32,460 nucleotides of DNA from Mycobacterium sp. MBM (GCA_021648845.1 JAKJHY010000044.1:1-32460); one strand, 5' to 3'. Positions 24,542 to 32,460 are shown, counted from the first letter of the stretch. The notes: generated from the sequence alone by a model not told the origin. Translations and numbers: made by a program.

Positions 24542-26206
24542 CCCGGGTGATTCATGGGAATCTGCGGATCGCTGGGCGAAAATAGACCGAAGTGCTTCCT
24601 GAACAGGGGAAACTGGGACTTGTCTAAGGTTCCATGTTCTCCAGCAGAAAGCACTCGGTAGGTGAAGCGTACTTCGTGGTCGGCCGGTCTGTCCGTTACT
24701 GCAGATGGTGTCGGGGTGGTCTCGCATGCCGGGGCTATCGTGCCTCGACTTCTGGCTGATCAGGTCGGTCTGACCGCCGAGCTGTCAGGGGCCATGGCTC
24801 GCCGCCGGTTCATCCCGATCCACGATCGCGGCCGGGTGTTGATCGATACCGCGGTGATGCTCGCCGATGGCGGCGAGTCCATCTCCGACATCGGCGTCCT
24901 GCGCCACCAGTCCGGCGCCCTGGGCCCAGTGGCGTCGGCGCCGACGGTGTGGCGCACGCTCGATGAGGTCACTGCCGGCAAGCGCAAGAAGATCCAGGTG
25001 GCGCGGGCTCGCACGCGGCGGCACGTGTGGTCCCACCTGCCCGGCGGAGTGCCCGCATCGGCGTGTGCGGGGCGGGATCTGGGATCGACGGTCGTGCTCG
25101 ATGTGGACGCCACCATTGTGGTCACTCACAGCGAGAAGGAGCTTGCTGCGCCGACGTATAAGCGCACGTTCGGGTACCACCCGATCGGCGTGTGGTGCGA
25201 CAACACAGAAGAGTTCCTCGCCGCGAGCTTGCGCCCAGGCAACGCCGGGTCCAACACCGCCGCCGACCACATCGACGTCCTGGGCCAGGCAATCGCGCAG
25301 ATCCCCGCCAGTCATCGGCGTGATCTGCTGATCCGCTCCGACGGTGCCGGCGCCTCCCACGACCTGATCGACTGGATCACCGAGCAGAACCGCGTCCGTG
25401 GTCGACAGGTGGAGTACTCGGTCGGCTTCTCCATCACTGCCCCGATTCGCCGGGCCATCGCGACCTGCCCCGAAGCCGCGTGGGGACCAGCGCTCAACCC
25501 CAACGGGGACATTCGTGACGGGGCCGACATCGCGGAGCTGACCGGATTCCTCTCCCAACGGATGCTCGCCAAGTGGCCAGACGGGATGCGGGTGATCGTG
25601 CGCCGCGAGCGGCCCCATCCGGGTGCTCAGTTGTCGATGTTCGAGGAGATCGATGGATGGCGCTACCAGGCTTTTGTCACCAACACCACCGCCACGGGTC
25701 AGCTGCAATTCCTCGAGGCCAGGCATCGGGCTCACGCCCGGGTCGAGGACCGGATACGCCACGCCAAGGACACCGGGCTCGGGCGGCTACCTTCGCGGGG
25801 GTTCGCGCTCAACCAGGCCTGGCTCGTCGCGGTGATGATCGCAGCGGACCTCGTTGCCTGGACGCGGATGCTCGCTTGCACCGGCGAGGCCGCAGTCCTG
25901 GCGTTGTGCGAGCCCAAGGCACTGCGCTACCGCTTCCTTCACGTGGCAGCCCGGCTGGTCCGCAGCGGCCGACGGCGAAAAGTGAAGATCCCGGAAACAT
26001 GGCCCTGGGCCGTCGCGATCGTCGCTGTGTTCAACACGATCGCCGCGATCCCCAAACCAGCCTGACCTCACATGCCCGCCCACGACATCACCACCCGGGG
26101 ACCCGCCCACCGGCAGCGCCAGCCGGCACACACGCACGCCCACCCACGAAATCGATCCCGCCGTCACCCGACAGCAGCAGTCACACCGGCCCGTGAATCA
26201 GCGGGG
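24542..26206 (+). mobile_element. IS1380-family insertion sequence, complete
   Basis: The element is 1665 bp with imperfect terminal inverted repeats: the left end CCCGGGTGATTCATGGG and the right end (reverse complement) CCCCGCTGATTCACGGG match at 14 of 17 positions. It is flanked by a 4-bp direct repeat CTAA (24538-24541 and 26207-26210), the target duplication. It carries one transposase gene. Everything needed for movement appears intact, so this insertion looks recent. It disrupts the minus-strand MFS gene. Confidence 0.85.
24662..26065 (+). CDS. IS1380-family transposase
   Basis: This 467-residue protein with a GTG start has the IS1380 family layout: an N-terminal region with VMLADGGESISDIGVLRH, the first catalytic Asp in STVVLDVDATIV, YKRTFGYHPIGVWCDN, the second Asp in LLIRSDGAGASHDL, and a C-terminal half with MFEEIDGWRYQAFVTN, HAKDTGLGRLPSRGFALNQA and ADLVAWTRML. 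Length is normal for the family, and no frameshift or internal stop is present. It lies alone within the element. Confidence 0.93.
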   Translation: MKRTSWSAGLSVTADGVGVVSHAGAIVPRLLADQVGLTAELSGAMARRRFIPIHDRGRVLIDTAVMLADGGESISDIGVLRHQSGALGPVASAPTVWRTLDEVTAGKRKKIQVARARTRRHVWSHLPGGVPASACAGRDLGSTVVLDVDATIVVTHSEKELAAPTYKRTFGYHPIGVWCDNTEEFLAASLRPGNAGSNTAADHIDVLGQAIAQIPASHRRDLLIRSDGAGASHDLIDWITEQNRVRGRQVEYSVGFSITAPIRRAIATCPEAAWGPALNPNGDIRDGADIAELTGFLSQRMLAKWPDGMRVIVRRERPHPGAQLSMFEEIDGWRYQAFVTNTTATGQLQFLEARHRAHARVEDRIRHAKDTGLGRLPSRGFALNQAWLVAVMIAADLVAWTRMLACTGEAAVLALCEPKALRYRFLHVAARLVRSGRRRKVKIPETWPWAVAIVAVFNTIAAIPKPA

Positions 26207-27270
26207 CTAAGGGCCACCCCGGTGAGCACGGGGCCGATGGTATTGCCGATGTACGTGCCGGTCTGGACAATGCCGGTGGCCGCTGCGGTGGCCCCAGGCG
26301 CCATGTGCGAGATGAGGAAGTGCACCAGACCTGGCCACCCCCACCCCAGGCCCACCGCTAGCAGGACACCTACCACGTAGCTCCAGGTGGTGGGGATCGC
26401 CATGAGTGAAAGCCCGACGGCGCAGACGATGAGTGCTGTCTGGATCAGAGAAAGTGCTGACACGCCGCCTCGATCGACGACTCCGCCAATGACGATACGG
26501 GTCGCGGCTCCTAAGGCGCTGCCGACGGCCAGAATCACACCAGCCGGGCCGACTGCAATCCCCCGCTCCAGCGCGCCGATCACGGCAAAGGCCACGGCGG
26601 ACGTAACGGCACCGCCCGCGAACATCGTCATCGCGGCCATCAGCACCAACGCCGAACGCATCTGGGTATCCCATTGCCCCGCCGGCCGGGTCGTACCCAT
26701 AACGACCGGCATGGTCCGGGTCCGGGCCACGGGGACCAGTACGAGCATGCCCAGTACAGCCATCAGCAGGAAGGCCATGGACCATCCCAGAGTCAACGCA
26801 ACCAACGGGATCGAAACGCCGGCGACCAACCCCGTCACAGGGGCCGCGGCCTGTTTCACCCCGAAGGCCAGCCCGCACGAGGCGGCTGGGATGTGCGTGA
26901 CGAGCAAGTGGTTGGAGGAAGGGTGCCCGAGACCGTTCCCGAGTCCCCCCAGGGATGCCCATACAATTAGCCACGGCCACGCAGAGATCCAGGACGCGCT
27001 GCCGGTCAGGCTCACGACCGCCAGAAGCAAGGCGGCGATGCCCATGCCTTTCTCGCTGAGCACACGACCAATCACACCGGTGCACGCGGAGGTGAGGGCG
27101 GCCGCAGCCCAGTAGACCCCTACCGCCAGGCCGATCCCGTAGGCCGGGACGCGGATTGTTGCGGTGATCTCCGTGGCCAGCGCCCCAAGGAGAAACACCG
27201 GCATGTTTGTTAAGACAGTCACCAGTACGGCCACAGCCAAAGCGGCGAATCCACGGCCCGGATGTCTCAC
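26207..27270 (-). pseudogene. MFS transporter, interrupted by IS1380 (main part)
   Basis: The GTG at 27270 starts an MFS protein with about eleven membrane helices (LAVAVLVTVLTNMPVFLLGALA, YGIGLAVGVYWAAAALTSACT, WLIVWASLGGLGNGLGHPSSN and others). The frame runs into the IS and ends on a chance stop at 26164. The insertion point is after GPVLTGVAL, before the last helix; the rest of the gene lies at 24414-24541. The intact protein would have had 395 residues, normal for the family, and may have carried an aromatic acid. Loss of the last helix probably destroys function, though a truncated product could be made. Confidence 0.82.
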
Positions 27271-27605
27271 GCGCTGTGACCTGCCACCGGGGCATCCGAT
27301 GCCGCATCCATCTCCGGCACGCTGCGCTTACGCACCCGTGGGCAGGGCGGTAAAAAGTTCATGGCTGGCATTCCTGCCCTTCCAGGTCAAGGCTGTGGTG
27401 CGAGCAATACCGCTTCTGAAGTGCCCCGGGTTTGATGGGCACATTGGTGTGCCCCGGGTTTGATGGGCACATTGGTGTGCCCCGGATTCCGTGGGGTTCG
27501 ATTTTTTGAATTCTCATGCCTCAAGTACGACTTCGCCGGACATCGGTCTAGATGGGTCAGCGTCGGCCCCTGTGTCCCTCTAGCCCGCGTCAGATCTCCT
27601 TCCCA
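27271..27605. other. Gap between the MFS start and the pcaR stop
   Basis: No gene is convincing in these 335 bases. The main feature is the 28-bp tandem repeat at 27421-27485. The rest should hold the promoter of the leftward MFS gene and the end of the pcaR transcript; I see no clear hairpin-plus-T terminator. Confidence 0.4.
27421..27485. repeat. 28-bp tandem direct repeats with an internal hairpin
   Basis: The unit GTGCCCCGGGTTTGATGGGC plus ACATTGGT starts at 27421 and 27449 and begins a third time at 27477, where it breaks after GTGCCCCGG. Each unit contains GTGCCC and GGGCAC, which pair around a 10-base loop. The two full copies are identical. They could be operator sites, a short duplication, or leftover ends of an insertion sequence. 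Confidence 0.75.
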
Positions 27606-28361
27606 TCACCCGCCTGACGCCAGTTCCCGGCCGATACCGAACGCCGCGGCCTGGAGGACTCCGGCGAGGCGGGTCCTGTCCCTCGTCAAGCGGGGAACCA
27701 CAAGACCCAGGGATGCGACGACCGCGGTGTCTCGAAGCACGGGGACGGCCACCGAGCACGCCCCGAGGGACATCTCCTCGACCGTTGTCGCATACCCATG
27801 GCGCCGCACCCGAGCCAGCTGCTGTCGCAGGAGCCCGGGCTGGGTCACCGTGAACGGCGTCATCCGGGTCAACGAGCCGAGCGTCTCGGCGAGCACGTCG
27901 TCGGGCGCGTGCGCGAGCAGCACCTTCCCAACCGCCGTGCAGTGCAGCGGCAGTCGGGAGCCGACGGTGCTGACGATCGGGACGGACGCCGTGCCGGACA
28001 GCCGGTCGAGGTACAACACCTCGGCGCCCTCGCGCACCGCGAGGTGCACGGTGGCCAGCGTCGCGCCGTACACGTCGTGGAGGAACGGCTCAGCGATCTG
28101 GCGCAGGCCGGTCTGGGTCGGCGCCAGTAGTGCGAGCTCCCAGATCCGGCGACCCACCACGTACTCGCCGGTCGGCCGCCGCACCAAGCCGCCCCAGGTG
28201 GCCAGTTCGGCCACCAATCGGTGAGTGGTCGGCAGCGGTAGACCCGCCCGACGCGCAATCTGGCTCAGCGTCATCGCCCGGTGCTCATCGTCAAAGGCGC
28301 CGAGAACGGTCAGCAGGCGCGAGGCGACACTGGCTCCCGGGTCGGAGGTGTTGCCGGCCAT
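27606..28361 (-). CDS. pcaR: IclR-family regulator of the protocatechuate genes
   Basis: This 251-residue protein has an IclR winged helix (SVASRLLTVLGAFDDEHRAM, TLSQIARRAGLPLPTTHRLV) and effector domain (VHLAVREGAEVLYLDRLSGT, LPLHCTAVGKVLLAHAPDD, CSVAVPVLRDTAVVASLGLV). It is divergent from pcaH across 69 bases that contain a perfect palindrome, the usual arrangement of a local pathway regulator. IclR proteins often control pca genes with protocatechuate or 3-oxoadipate as effector; which applies here is unknown. The name rests on family and position. Confidence 0.82.
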   Translation of the reverse strand: MAGNTSDPGASVASRLLTVLGAFDDEHRAMTLSQIARRAGLPLPTTHRLVAELATWGGLVRRPTGEYVVGRRIWELALLAPTQTGLRQIAEPFLHDVYGATLATVHLAVREGAEVLYLDRLSGTASVPIVSTVGSRLPLHCTAVGKVLLAHAPDDVLAETLGSLTRMTPFTVTQPGLLRQQLARVRRHGYATTVEEMSLGACSVAVPVLRDTAVVASLGLVVPRLTRDRTRLAGVLQAAAFGIGRELASGG

Positions 28362-28372
28362 CGTCGCCCTCT

Positions 28373-28385
28373 TTCACTCAGTGAA
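28373..28385. promoter_or_regulatory. 13-bp palindrome between pcaR and pcaH
   Basis: TTCACT-C-AGTGAA is a perfect inverted repeat with one central base. It lies 11 bases upstream of the pcaR start and 45 bases upstream of the pcaH GTG, so one bound regulator could act on both. Size and position fit an IclR-type operator; the identification is inference. Confidence 0.5.
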
Positions 28386-28430
28386 CGATATAGCTCGAAG
28401 CGTACGCCCCGGCCACCTACCGTCGGGCTG

Positions 28431-29198
28431 GTGAGCACTCCTGACCTATCGACCCAAGCCGAGATCAGCGCCGAGATCGCCGACCTGTCCGCCGGCACCG
28501 ACCCGTCCGCTATCAGGCCCCGCCTCGACTACTCCCCGTACCGCAGCAGCCTCCTGCGGCATCCGACCAAGGATCTGCACCAGGTCGATCCGGAAGGCGT
28601 CGAGTTGTGGTCTCCGTGCTTCAGCCACCGGGACGTCGATCCACTCGAGGCCGATCTGACGATTCAGCGCTCGGGCGAGCCGATCGGCGAGCGCATCACG
28701 ATCTCCGGCCGGGTCGTGGACGGCGACGGACGCCCGGTCGCGGGCCAGCTGGTCGAGATCTGGCAGGCCAACGCCGGAGGACGCTACATCCACCAGCGTG
28801 ATCAGCACCCTGCGCCGCTCGACCCGAACTTCACCGGCGCCGGGCGGTGCCTGACCGGTGCGGACGGTAGCTACTCATTCCAGACGATCAAACCGGGTCC
28901 GTACCCGTGGCGGAACCACCGCAATGCGTGGCGTCCCGCCCACGTGCACTTCTCCCTGTTTGGCACCGAGTTCACGCAGCGCATCGTCACGCAGATGTAC
29001 TTCCCGGGCGATCCCCTGTTCGCGCTGGACCCGATCTACCAGTCGATCACCGACCAGGGCTCCCGTGACCGCCTCGTCGCCCGCTACGACCATGACCTGA
29101 CGCGACCCGAGTGGTCGACCGGCTACCGGTGGGACATCGTGCTCACCGGAGCCCACCGCACCTGGACCGAGAACAACGACGACAAGGACCACGCATGA
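28431..29198 (+). CDS. pcaH: Protocatechuate 3,4-dioxygenase beta subunit
   Basis: This 255-residue intradiol dioxygenase subunit carries the non-haem Fe(III) ligands: Tyr119 (GGRYIHQ), Tyr158 (GPYPW), His171 and His173 (RPAHVHFSL), with spacings of 39, 13 and 2 as in Pseudomonas PcaH. With PcaG it cleaves protocatechuate to 3-carboxy-cis,cis-muconate. The GTG at 28431 starts just before typical PcaH N-terminal sequence (DYSPYRSSLLRHPTKDL); upstream frame is non-coding. The stop overlaps the pcaG ATG (ATGA). Confidence 0.95.
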   Translation: MSTPDLSTQAEISAEIADLSAGTDPSAIRPRLDYSPYRSSLLRHPTKDLHQVDPEGVELWSPCFSHRDVDPLEADLTIQRSGEPIGERITISGRVVDGDGRPVAGQLVEIWQANAGGRYIHQRDQHPAPLDPNFTGAGRCLTGADGSYSFQTIKPGPYPWRNHRNAWRPAHVHFSLFGTEFTQRIVTQMYFPGDPLFALDPIYQSITDQGSRDRLVARYDHDLTRPEWSTGYRWDIVLTGAHRTWTENNDDKDHA

Positions 29199-29764
29199 GC
29201 CCCCGCCTGCACCCCACGCCCGGCCAGACGGTGGGCCCGTTCTTCCACTACGCACTCCCCTATGACGGCGACTCCGAACTGGTGCCTGCGAGCAGCCCGG
29301 GTGCGATCCGGTTCCACGGCCGCGTGCTCGACGGTTCTGGTGCGCCGGTCCCCGACGCGCTGGTCGAGCTCTGGCAGGCGGACGCGTCCGGCGCGATCGT
29401 CCAGCAGCCGGGCTCGTTGCGCCGCGACGGTTGGACGTTCACGGGCTGGGGCCGGTCGTCGACCGACAACGCCGGCCACTACTCGTTCTCGACGATCGCG
29501 CCGGGTGGGGTCGACGGGGGCGCACCGTTCTTCGCGCTCACGGTGTTCGCGCGTGGCCTGCTCGATCGGCTCTTCACACGCGCATATCTGCCGGGACACG
29601 AGGCCGCCCTCGCTGCGGACCCCCTTCTCAGCAGCCTCGAGCCGGACCGTCGCGCGACGCTGGTCGCGGAGGCCGATGCGCAGGGACATGCGTTCGACAT
29701 CCGTCTGCAGGGCCAGGGCGAGACCGTCTTCCTGACGTTCCCGGGCCACGGGGCGGCACACTGA
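29195..29764 (+). CDS. pcaG: Protocatechuate 3,4-dioxygenase alpha subunit
   Basis: This 189-residue protein opens with TPGQTVGPFFHYALPY, typical of PcaG, and has the intradiol core GRVLDGSGAPVPDALVELWQ, FTGWGRSSTDNAGHYSF and FARGLLDRLFTRAYLPG. As expected for the alpha subunit, the iron ligands of PcaH are not conserved; it shapes the active site of the beta subunit. It is translationally coupled to pcaH and followed after five bases by pcaB. Confidence 0.94.
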   Translation: MSPRLHPTPGQTVGPFFHYALPYDGDSELVPASSPGAIRFHGRVLDGSGAPVPDALVELWQADASGAIVQQPGSLRRDGWTFTGWGRSSTDNAGHYSFSTIAPGGVDGGAPFFALTVFARGLLDRLFTRAYLPGHEAALAADPLLSSLEPDRRATLVAEADAQGHAFDIRLQGQGETVFLTFPGHGAAH

Positions 29765-29769
29765 ACGCC

Positions 29770-31014
29770 ATGACCGACCTGTTCTGGCCCGGCGACGAGC
29801 GCGCCGGCGACCTGATGAGTGCTGAGGCGTTGCTCGCCGCCATGGTCAGGGTGGAGTCCGCGTGGCTGGACGCTCTCGTGGCCTCCGGGCTCGCGCCGTC
29901 CGCCGCCGCCACCGACCTCGCCCCGCTCGTCACCGTCGACGACCTGCCGCACATCGCGGCGGCAGCCGAGGGCAGCGGCAACCCCGTCGTCCCGCTCGTC
30001 GGCCTGCTCCGCTCGCGGGCGCCGCAGCCCGCCGCCACCTGGCTGCACCGCGGGCTCACCAGCCAGGACGTCCTCGATACCGCCCTCATGCTCGCGCTGC
30101 GCGATGCGCTCGATCGCCTGATCGACGAGCTGCGCGCCCAGGTGACCGCGCTCTCACGCCTCGCCGCGCAGCACGCCGACACGCCGATGGTCGGTCGCAC
30201 CCTGACCCAGCACGCCGTCCCCACGACGTTCGGCGCCGTCGCCGCAGGCTGGCTCGACGGCCTGGTCGACGCCGCCGATCTGGTCCAGGACGCCCGCTCC
30301 CTCCTGCCGGTGCAGCTCGGCGGGGCGGTCGGCACTCTGTCGGCGGCCACCGAGCTGGCGAACCTGCGGGGGCACGAGGATCCCCAGGGGACCAGCGCCG
30401 ACCTGGTCGCCAGCACCGCCGCGGCCCTGGGGCTACGGGAACTCCGCCCGTGGCACACCTCGCGGGCGACGGTCACCCGGACGTCCGACGCGCTGGTCTC
30501 GTGCACGGACGCCTGGGGACACGTCGCGACCGATGTCGCGACGCTGGCGCGGACCGAGATCGGCGAGCTGGCCGAGCCGACGGCCGAGGGCCGCGGTGGC
30601 TCGTCGACGATGCCGCACAAGAACAACCCGATTCTTTCCGTACTGGTGCGCCGCGCAGCCCTGGGAGCCCCCGCTCTGGCCGCGACGATGCACCTCGCCT
30701 CCGCCACCGCGGGCGACCAGCGCCCGGACGGCGCGTGGCACGTCGAGTGGTCGACCCTGCACATGCTCGGTCGACGCAGCGTCGTCGCCGCGTCCCAGAC
30801 CACCGAGCTGCTGCAAGGTCTGCACGTGGACGCCGAGCGCATGCGCGCGACGCTCGACCGGTCGACCGACAGCGTGCTGGCCGAGCGCCGCACGATCGCC
30901 GGGCTGCTGGACAAGACCGCCGATTCCGACCCGACCACCTACCGCGGGTTCTCCGAGGACCTCATCGTGGGCGCCGTGGAGCGGGCCCAGACCTTCTTGG
31001 AGGAGAACGAGTGA
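29770..31014 (+). CDS. pcaB: 3-carboxy-cis,cis-muconate cycloisomerase
   Basis: This 414-residue member of the fumarase/aspartase superfamily has the signature GSSTMPHKNNP (277-287) and the conserved THRGLTSQDV-like motif (WLHRGLTSQDVLDTALML). PcaB turns 3-carboxy-cis,cis-muconate into 4-carboxymuconolactone. It is somewhat shorter at the C-terminus than the usual 440-450 residues, but no break is visible. The stop overlaps the GTG of pcaL (GTGA). Confidence 0.93.
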   Translation: MTDLFWPGDERAGDLMSAEALLAAMVRVESAWLDALVASGLAPSAAATDLAPLVTVDDLPHIAAAAEGSGNPVVPLVGLLRSRAPQPAATWLHRGLTSQDVLDTALMLALRDALDRLIDELRAQVTALSRLAAQHADTPMVGRTLTQHAVPTTFGAVAAGWLDGLVDAADLVQDARSLLPVQLGGAVGTLSAATELANLRGHEDPQGTSADLVASTAAALGLRELRPWHTSRATVTRTSDALVSCTDAWGHVATDVATLARTEIGELAEPTAEGRGGSSTMPHKNNPILSVLVRRAALGAPALAATMHLASATAGDQRPDGAWHVEWSTLHMLGRRSVVAASQTTELLQGLHVDAERMRATLDRSTDSVLAERRTIAGLLDKTADSDPTTYRGFSEDLIVGAVERAQTFLEENE

Positions 31015-32210
31015 CCGTCCCTCGCATCACAGCCGTCCAGCTCGGCGGTTCACCCGCCATGCCCCTGCTCGTCCTCGGGCCCTCGTTGGGCACGTCGGCT
31101 CAGTCACTGTGGGCGCGCTGCGCCGCCGGCCTCACCGATCGCTTCGAGGTCCTCGCGTGGGACCTGCCCGGGCACGGATCCAATGTCGGTTCGGCCGAGC
31201 CGTTCACGATGGCCGAGCTGGCCGCCGGTGTCCTCGAGATGGTCGACGACGTGGTGGCCCAGCGCGACACGTTCGCCAGCACTTTCACCTACGCGGGCGA
31301 CTCGGTGGGAGGCGCCGTCGGGCTGCAGCTGCTGCTGGACGCACCCGCGCGCATCGACTCCGCTGTCCTGCTGTCGACGGGCGCACGGATCGGCGAGCCG
31401 GATGCCTGGCGGACACGGGCCACGTCCGTGCGCGCGTCGGGCACCCCGTCGATGATCGAAGGGTCGGCCCAGCGTTGGTTCGCACCCGGATTCCTGGAGC
31501 GGGAGCCGGAGATCGGCGCAGCCCTGCTGCACGACCTGCGGGACGCCGACGACGAGGGCTATGCGCTGGTGTGCGAGGCGCTGGCGGGCTTCGACGTCCG
31601 TGACCGCCTCGGCGAGATCGAACCGCGAGTGCTGGCGGTGTCGGGTCTGCTCGACGTCCCCACTCCGCCGGCCGATCTCGCGGCTATCGCCTCCGGAGTC
31701 CGGAACGGGCGGCTCGTCGTCCTCGACGGCGTCGCGCACCTGCCCCCGGCCGAGCAACCGTCCGAGGTCGGCCAACTCATCCGCGATCACGCGAACGCGG
31801 GGCAGGCGGTTGCCGCTCCCACGACCGTCGCCGGGGTGCGCGACGCCGGCATGGCGGTGCGCCGGGCGGTCCTGGGCGACGCCCATGTCGACCGCGCGAC
31901 CGCGGCGATCACCGATCTGACCGCCGACTTCCAGGATTTCATCACCCAGTACGCCTGGGGGTCGGTGTGGACGCGTCCGGGTCTTGACCGGCGCAGCCGC
32001 TCACTCATCACGCTGACCGCCCTGGTGGCCCGCGGCCATCACGAGGAGCTGGCCATGCACGTGCGGGCCGCGCGTACCAATGGGCTGACCAACGACGAGA
32101 TCAAAGAGTTGCTGCTCCAGACGGCGATCTACTGCGGCGTGCCCGATGCCAACGCGGCCTACCGCATCGCCCAGCGCGTGCTCGACGAGCTGGACCACCC
32201 CGCTTACTAG
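31011..32210 (+). CDS. pcaL: Fused 3-oxoadipate enol-lactonase / 4-carboxymuconolactone decarboxylase
   Basis: This 399-residue fusion has an N-terminal alpha/beta-hydrolase domain (about 1-255; nucleophile Ser98 in GDSVGG, acid Asp in SGLLDVPTP, base His in DGVAHLPP). The C-terminal carboxymuconolactone decarboxylase domain (about 280-395) shows RPGLDRRSRSLITLTALVA, HEELAMHVRAARTNGLT and LLLQTAIYCGVPDANAAYR. The PcaL fusion is known in Streptomyces and Rhodococcus and carries out two successive steps, giving 3-oxoadipate. It is the last gene of the cluster; pcaI/J/F are absent. Confidence 0.94.
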   Translation: MTVPRITAVQLGGSPAMPLLVLGPSLGTSAQSLWARCAAGLTDRFEVLAWDLPGHGSNVGSAEPFTMAELAAGVLEMVDDVVAQRDTFASTFTYAGDSVGGAVGLQLLLDAPARIDSAVLLSTGARIGEPDAWRTRATSVRASGTPSMIEGSAQRWFAPGFLEREPEIGAALLHDLRDADDEGYALVCEALAGFDVRDRLGEIEPRVLAVSGLLDVPTPPADLAAIASGVRNGRLVVLDGVAHLPPAEQPSEVGQLIRDHANAGQAVAAPTTVAGVRDAGMAVRRAVLGDAHVDRATAAITDLTADFQDFITQYAWGSVWTRPGLDRRSRSLITLTALVARGHHEELAMHVRAARTNGLTNDEIKELLLQTAIYCGVPDANAAYRIAQRVLDELDHPAY

Positions 32211-32378
32211 GAGACTGCTGCACAATCCTCGTGGCAGGAGCCCGGTGTGGTGGCTGGCGTGAAATCCTGTGGCTATGCAGGGTTGTGATTGTGACTTTCG
32301 CGGGTAAGTGGCGGTGGCGGTGGTCTACGGACGTTTCGCGGCGGTCTCACTGGCGAGTGGTGGTCACCCGGGCGCGCT

Positions 32379-32460
32379 CTAGCTGTTCTTCACGGGTAGG
32401 TTGTGAACGCGTAGGCGCTCGATTGGTGTCATTCCGCCGATGCCGGTGTGGGGTCGGTGG
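32379..32460 (-). mobile_element. IS481-family transposase, C-terminal end (runs off the window)
   Basis: The minus strand reads HRPHTGIGGMTPIERLRVHN then LPVKNS and a TAG stop at 32379-32381. HRPHTGIGGMTP matches the conserved end of IS481-type integrase-core transposases. The rest lies beyond 32460. The 168 bases between pcaL and this stop (32211-32378) hold no gene and probably include the element's terminal repeat. It faces opposite to the IS481 fragment at 14834. Confidence 0.75.

Noticed and set aside
24385..24602. Short + strand frames between phtR and the IS1380 transposase
   Set aside because: The minus strand here encodes the transporter's last helix, which fits the reconstructed gene in frame.
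27421..27485. CRISPR array
   Set aside because: The repeats are directly tandem without spacers, and no cas gene is present.

Overview
The window is high-GC actinobacterial DNA with many GTG starts and head-to-tail ATGA/GTGA overlaps. The mce-type lipid-import genes with two Mce-associated membrane proteins, and the DUF732 and CAP secreted proteins, point to a mycolic-acid bacterium (Mycobacterium/Mycolicibacterium or a close relative such as Gordonia or Rhodococcus). It is a mosaic: several genes are cut off abruptly at joints with unrelated genes, and three kinds of insertion sequence are present. The right half therefore looks like an acquired catabolic island, possibly on a plasmid.

Layout. 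(1) 1-1973: a tyrosine-recombinase 5' fragment meets, tail to tail, an FprA-type ferredoxin reductase fragment on the other strand. (2) 2123-7032 (+): an alcohol/aldehyde oxidation block: NDMA-type Zn alcohol dehydrogenase, aldehyde dehydrogenase, TetR regulator and metallo-beta-lactamase-fold hydrolase. A good promoter with tandem dyads lies in front. (3) 7184-13735 (-): the distal part of an mce operon (mceC', mceD, mceE, mceF, two mas genes, a DUF732 protein and a CAP protein); yrbEA/B, mceA, mceB and most of mceC are missing. (4) 13735-14450 (+): remnant of another operon, with the tail of an upstream gene, a LigA-like small protein, a [3Fe-4S] ferredoxin and the start of a further ORF. 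(5) 14774-16060: the 5' half of an IS481-family transposase fused to the 3' half of an ISL3-family transposase. (6) 16197-24369 (+): a phthalate pathway: monoalkyl-phthalate-type hydrolase, truncated MFS transporter, phtB, phtAa, phtAb, a small unknown gene, phtAc, phtAd, phtC and an IclR regulator. (7) 24414-27270 (-): an MFS transporter gene split by an intact 1665-bp IS1380-family element with a CTAA target duplication. (8) 27606-32210: a protocatechuate branch, an IclR regulator divergent from pcaH-pcaG-pcaB-pcaL. (9) 32379-32460 (-): the C-terminal end of another IS481-family transposase running off the window.

How the genes work together. The hydrolase would release phthalate from a monoester. 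PhtAaAbAcAd would dihydroxylate it to the cis-3,4-dihydrodiol, PhtB would rearomatise this to 3,4-dihydroxyphthalate, and PhtC would decarboxylate that to protocatechuate. PcaHG, PcaB and the fused PcaL carry protocatechuate to 3-oxoadipate; the final steps (pcaIJ, pcaF) are not in the window. Both transporter genes in the island are broken, so uptake must depend on genes elsewhere. The alcohol/aldehyde dehydrogenase block could oxidise alcohols released from esters, but that link is only inference.

The enzymes belong to known families. The least explained items are the small gene between phtAb and phtAc, the LigA-like/ferredoxin remnant, the tandem operator array before the alcohol dehydrogenase, the 28-bp repeats at 27421-27485 and the abrupt gene-gene joints.
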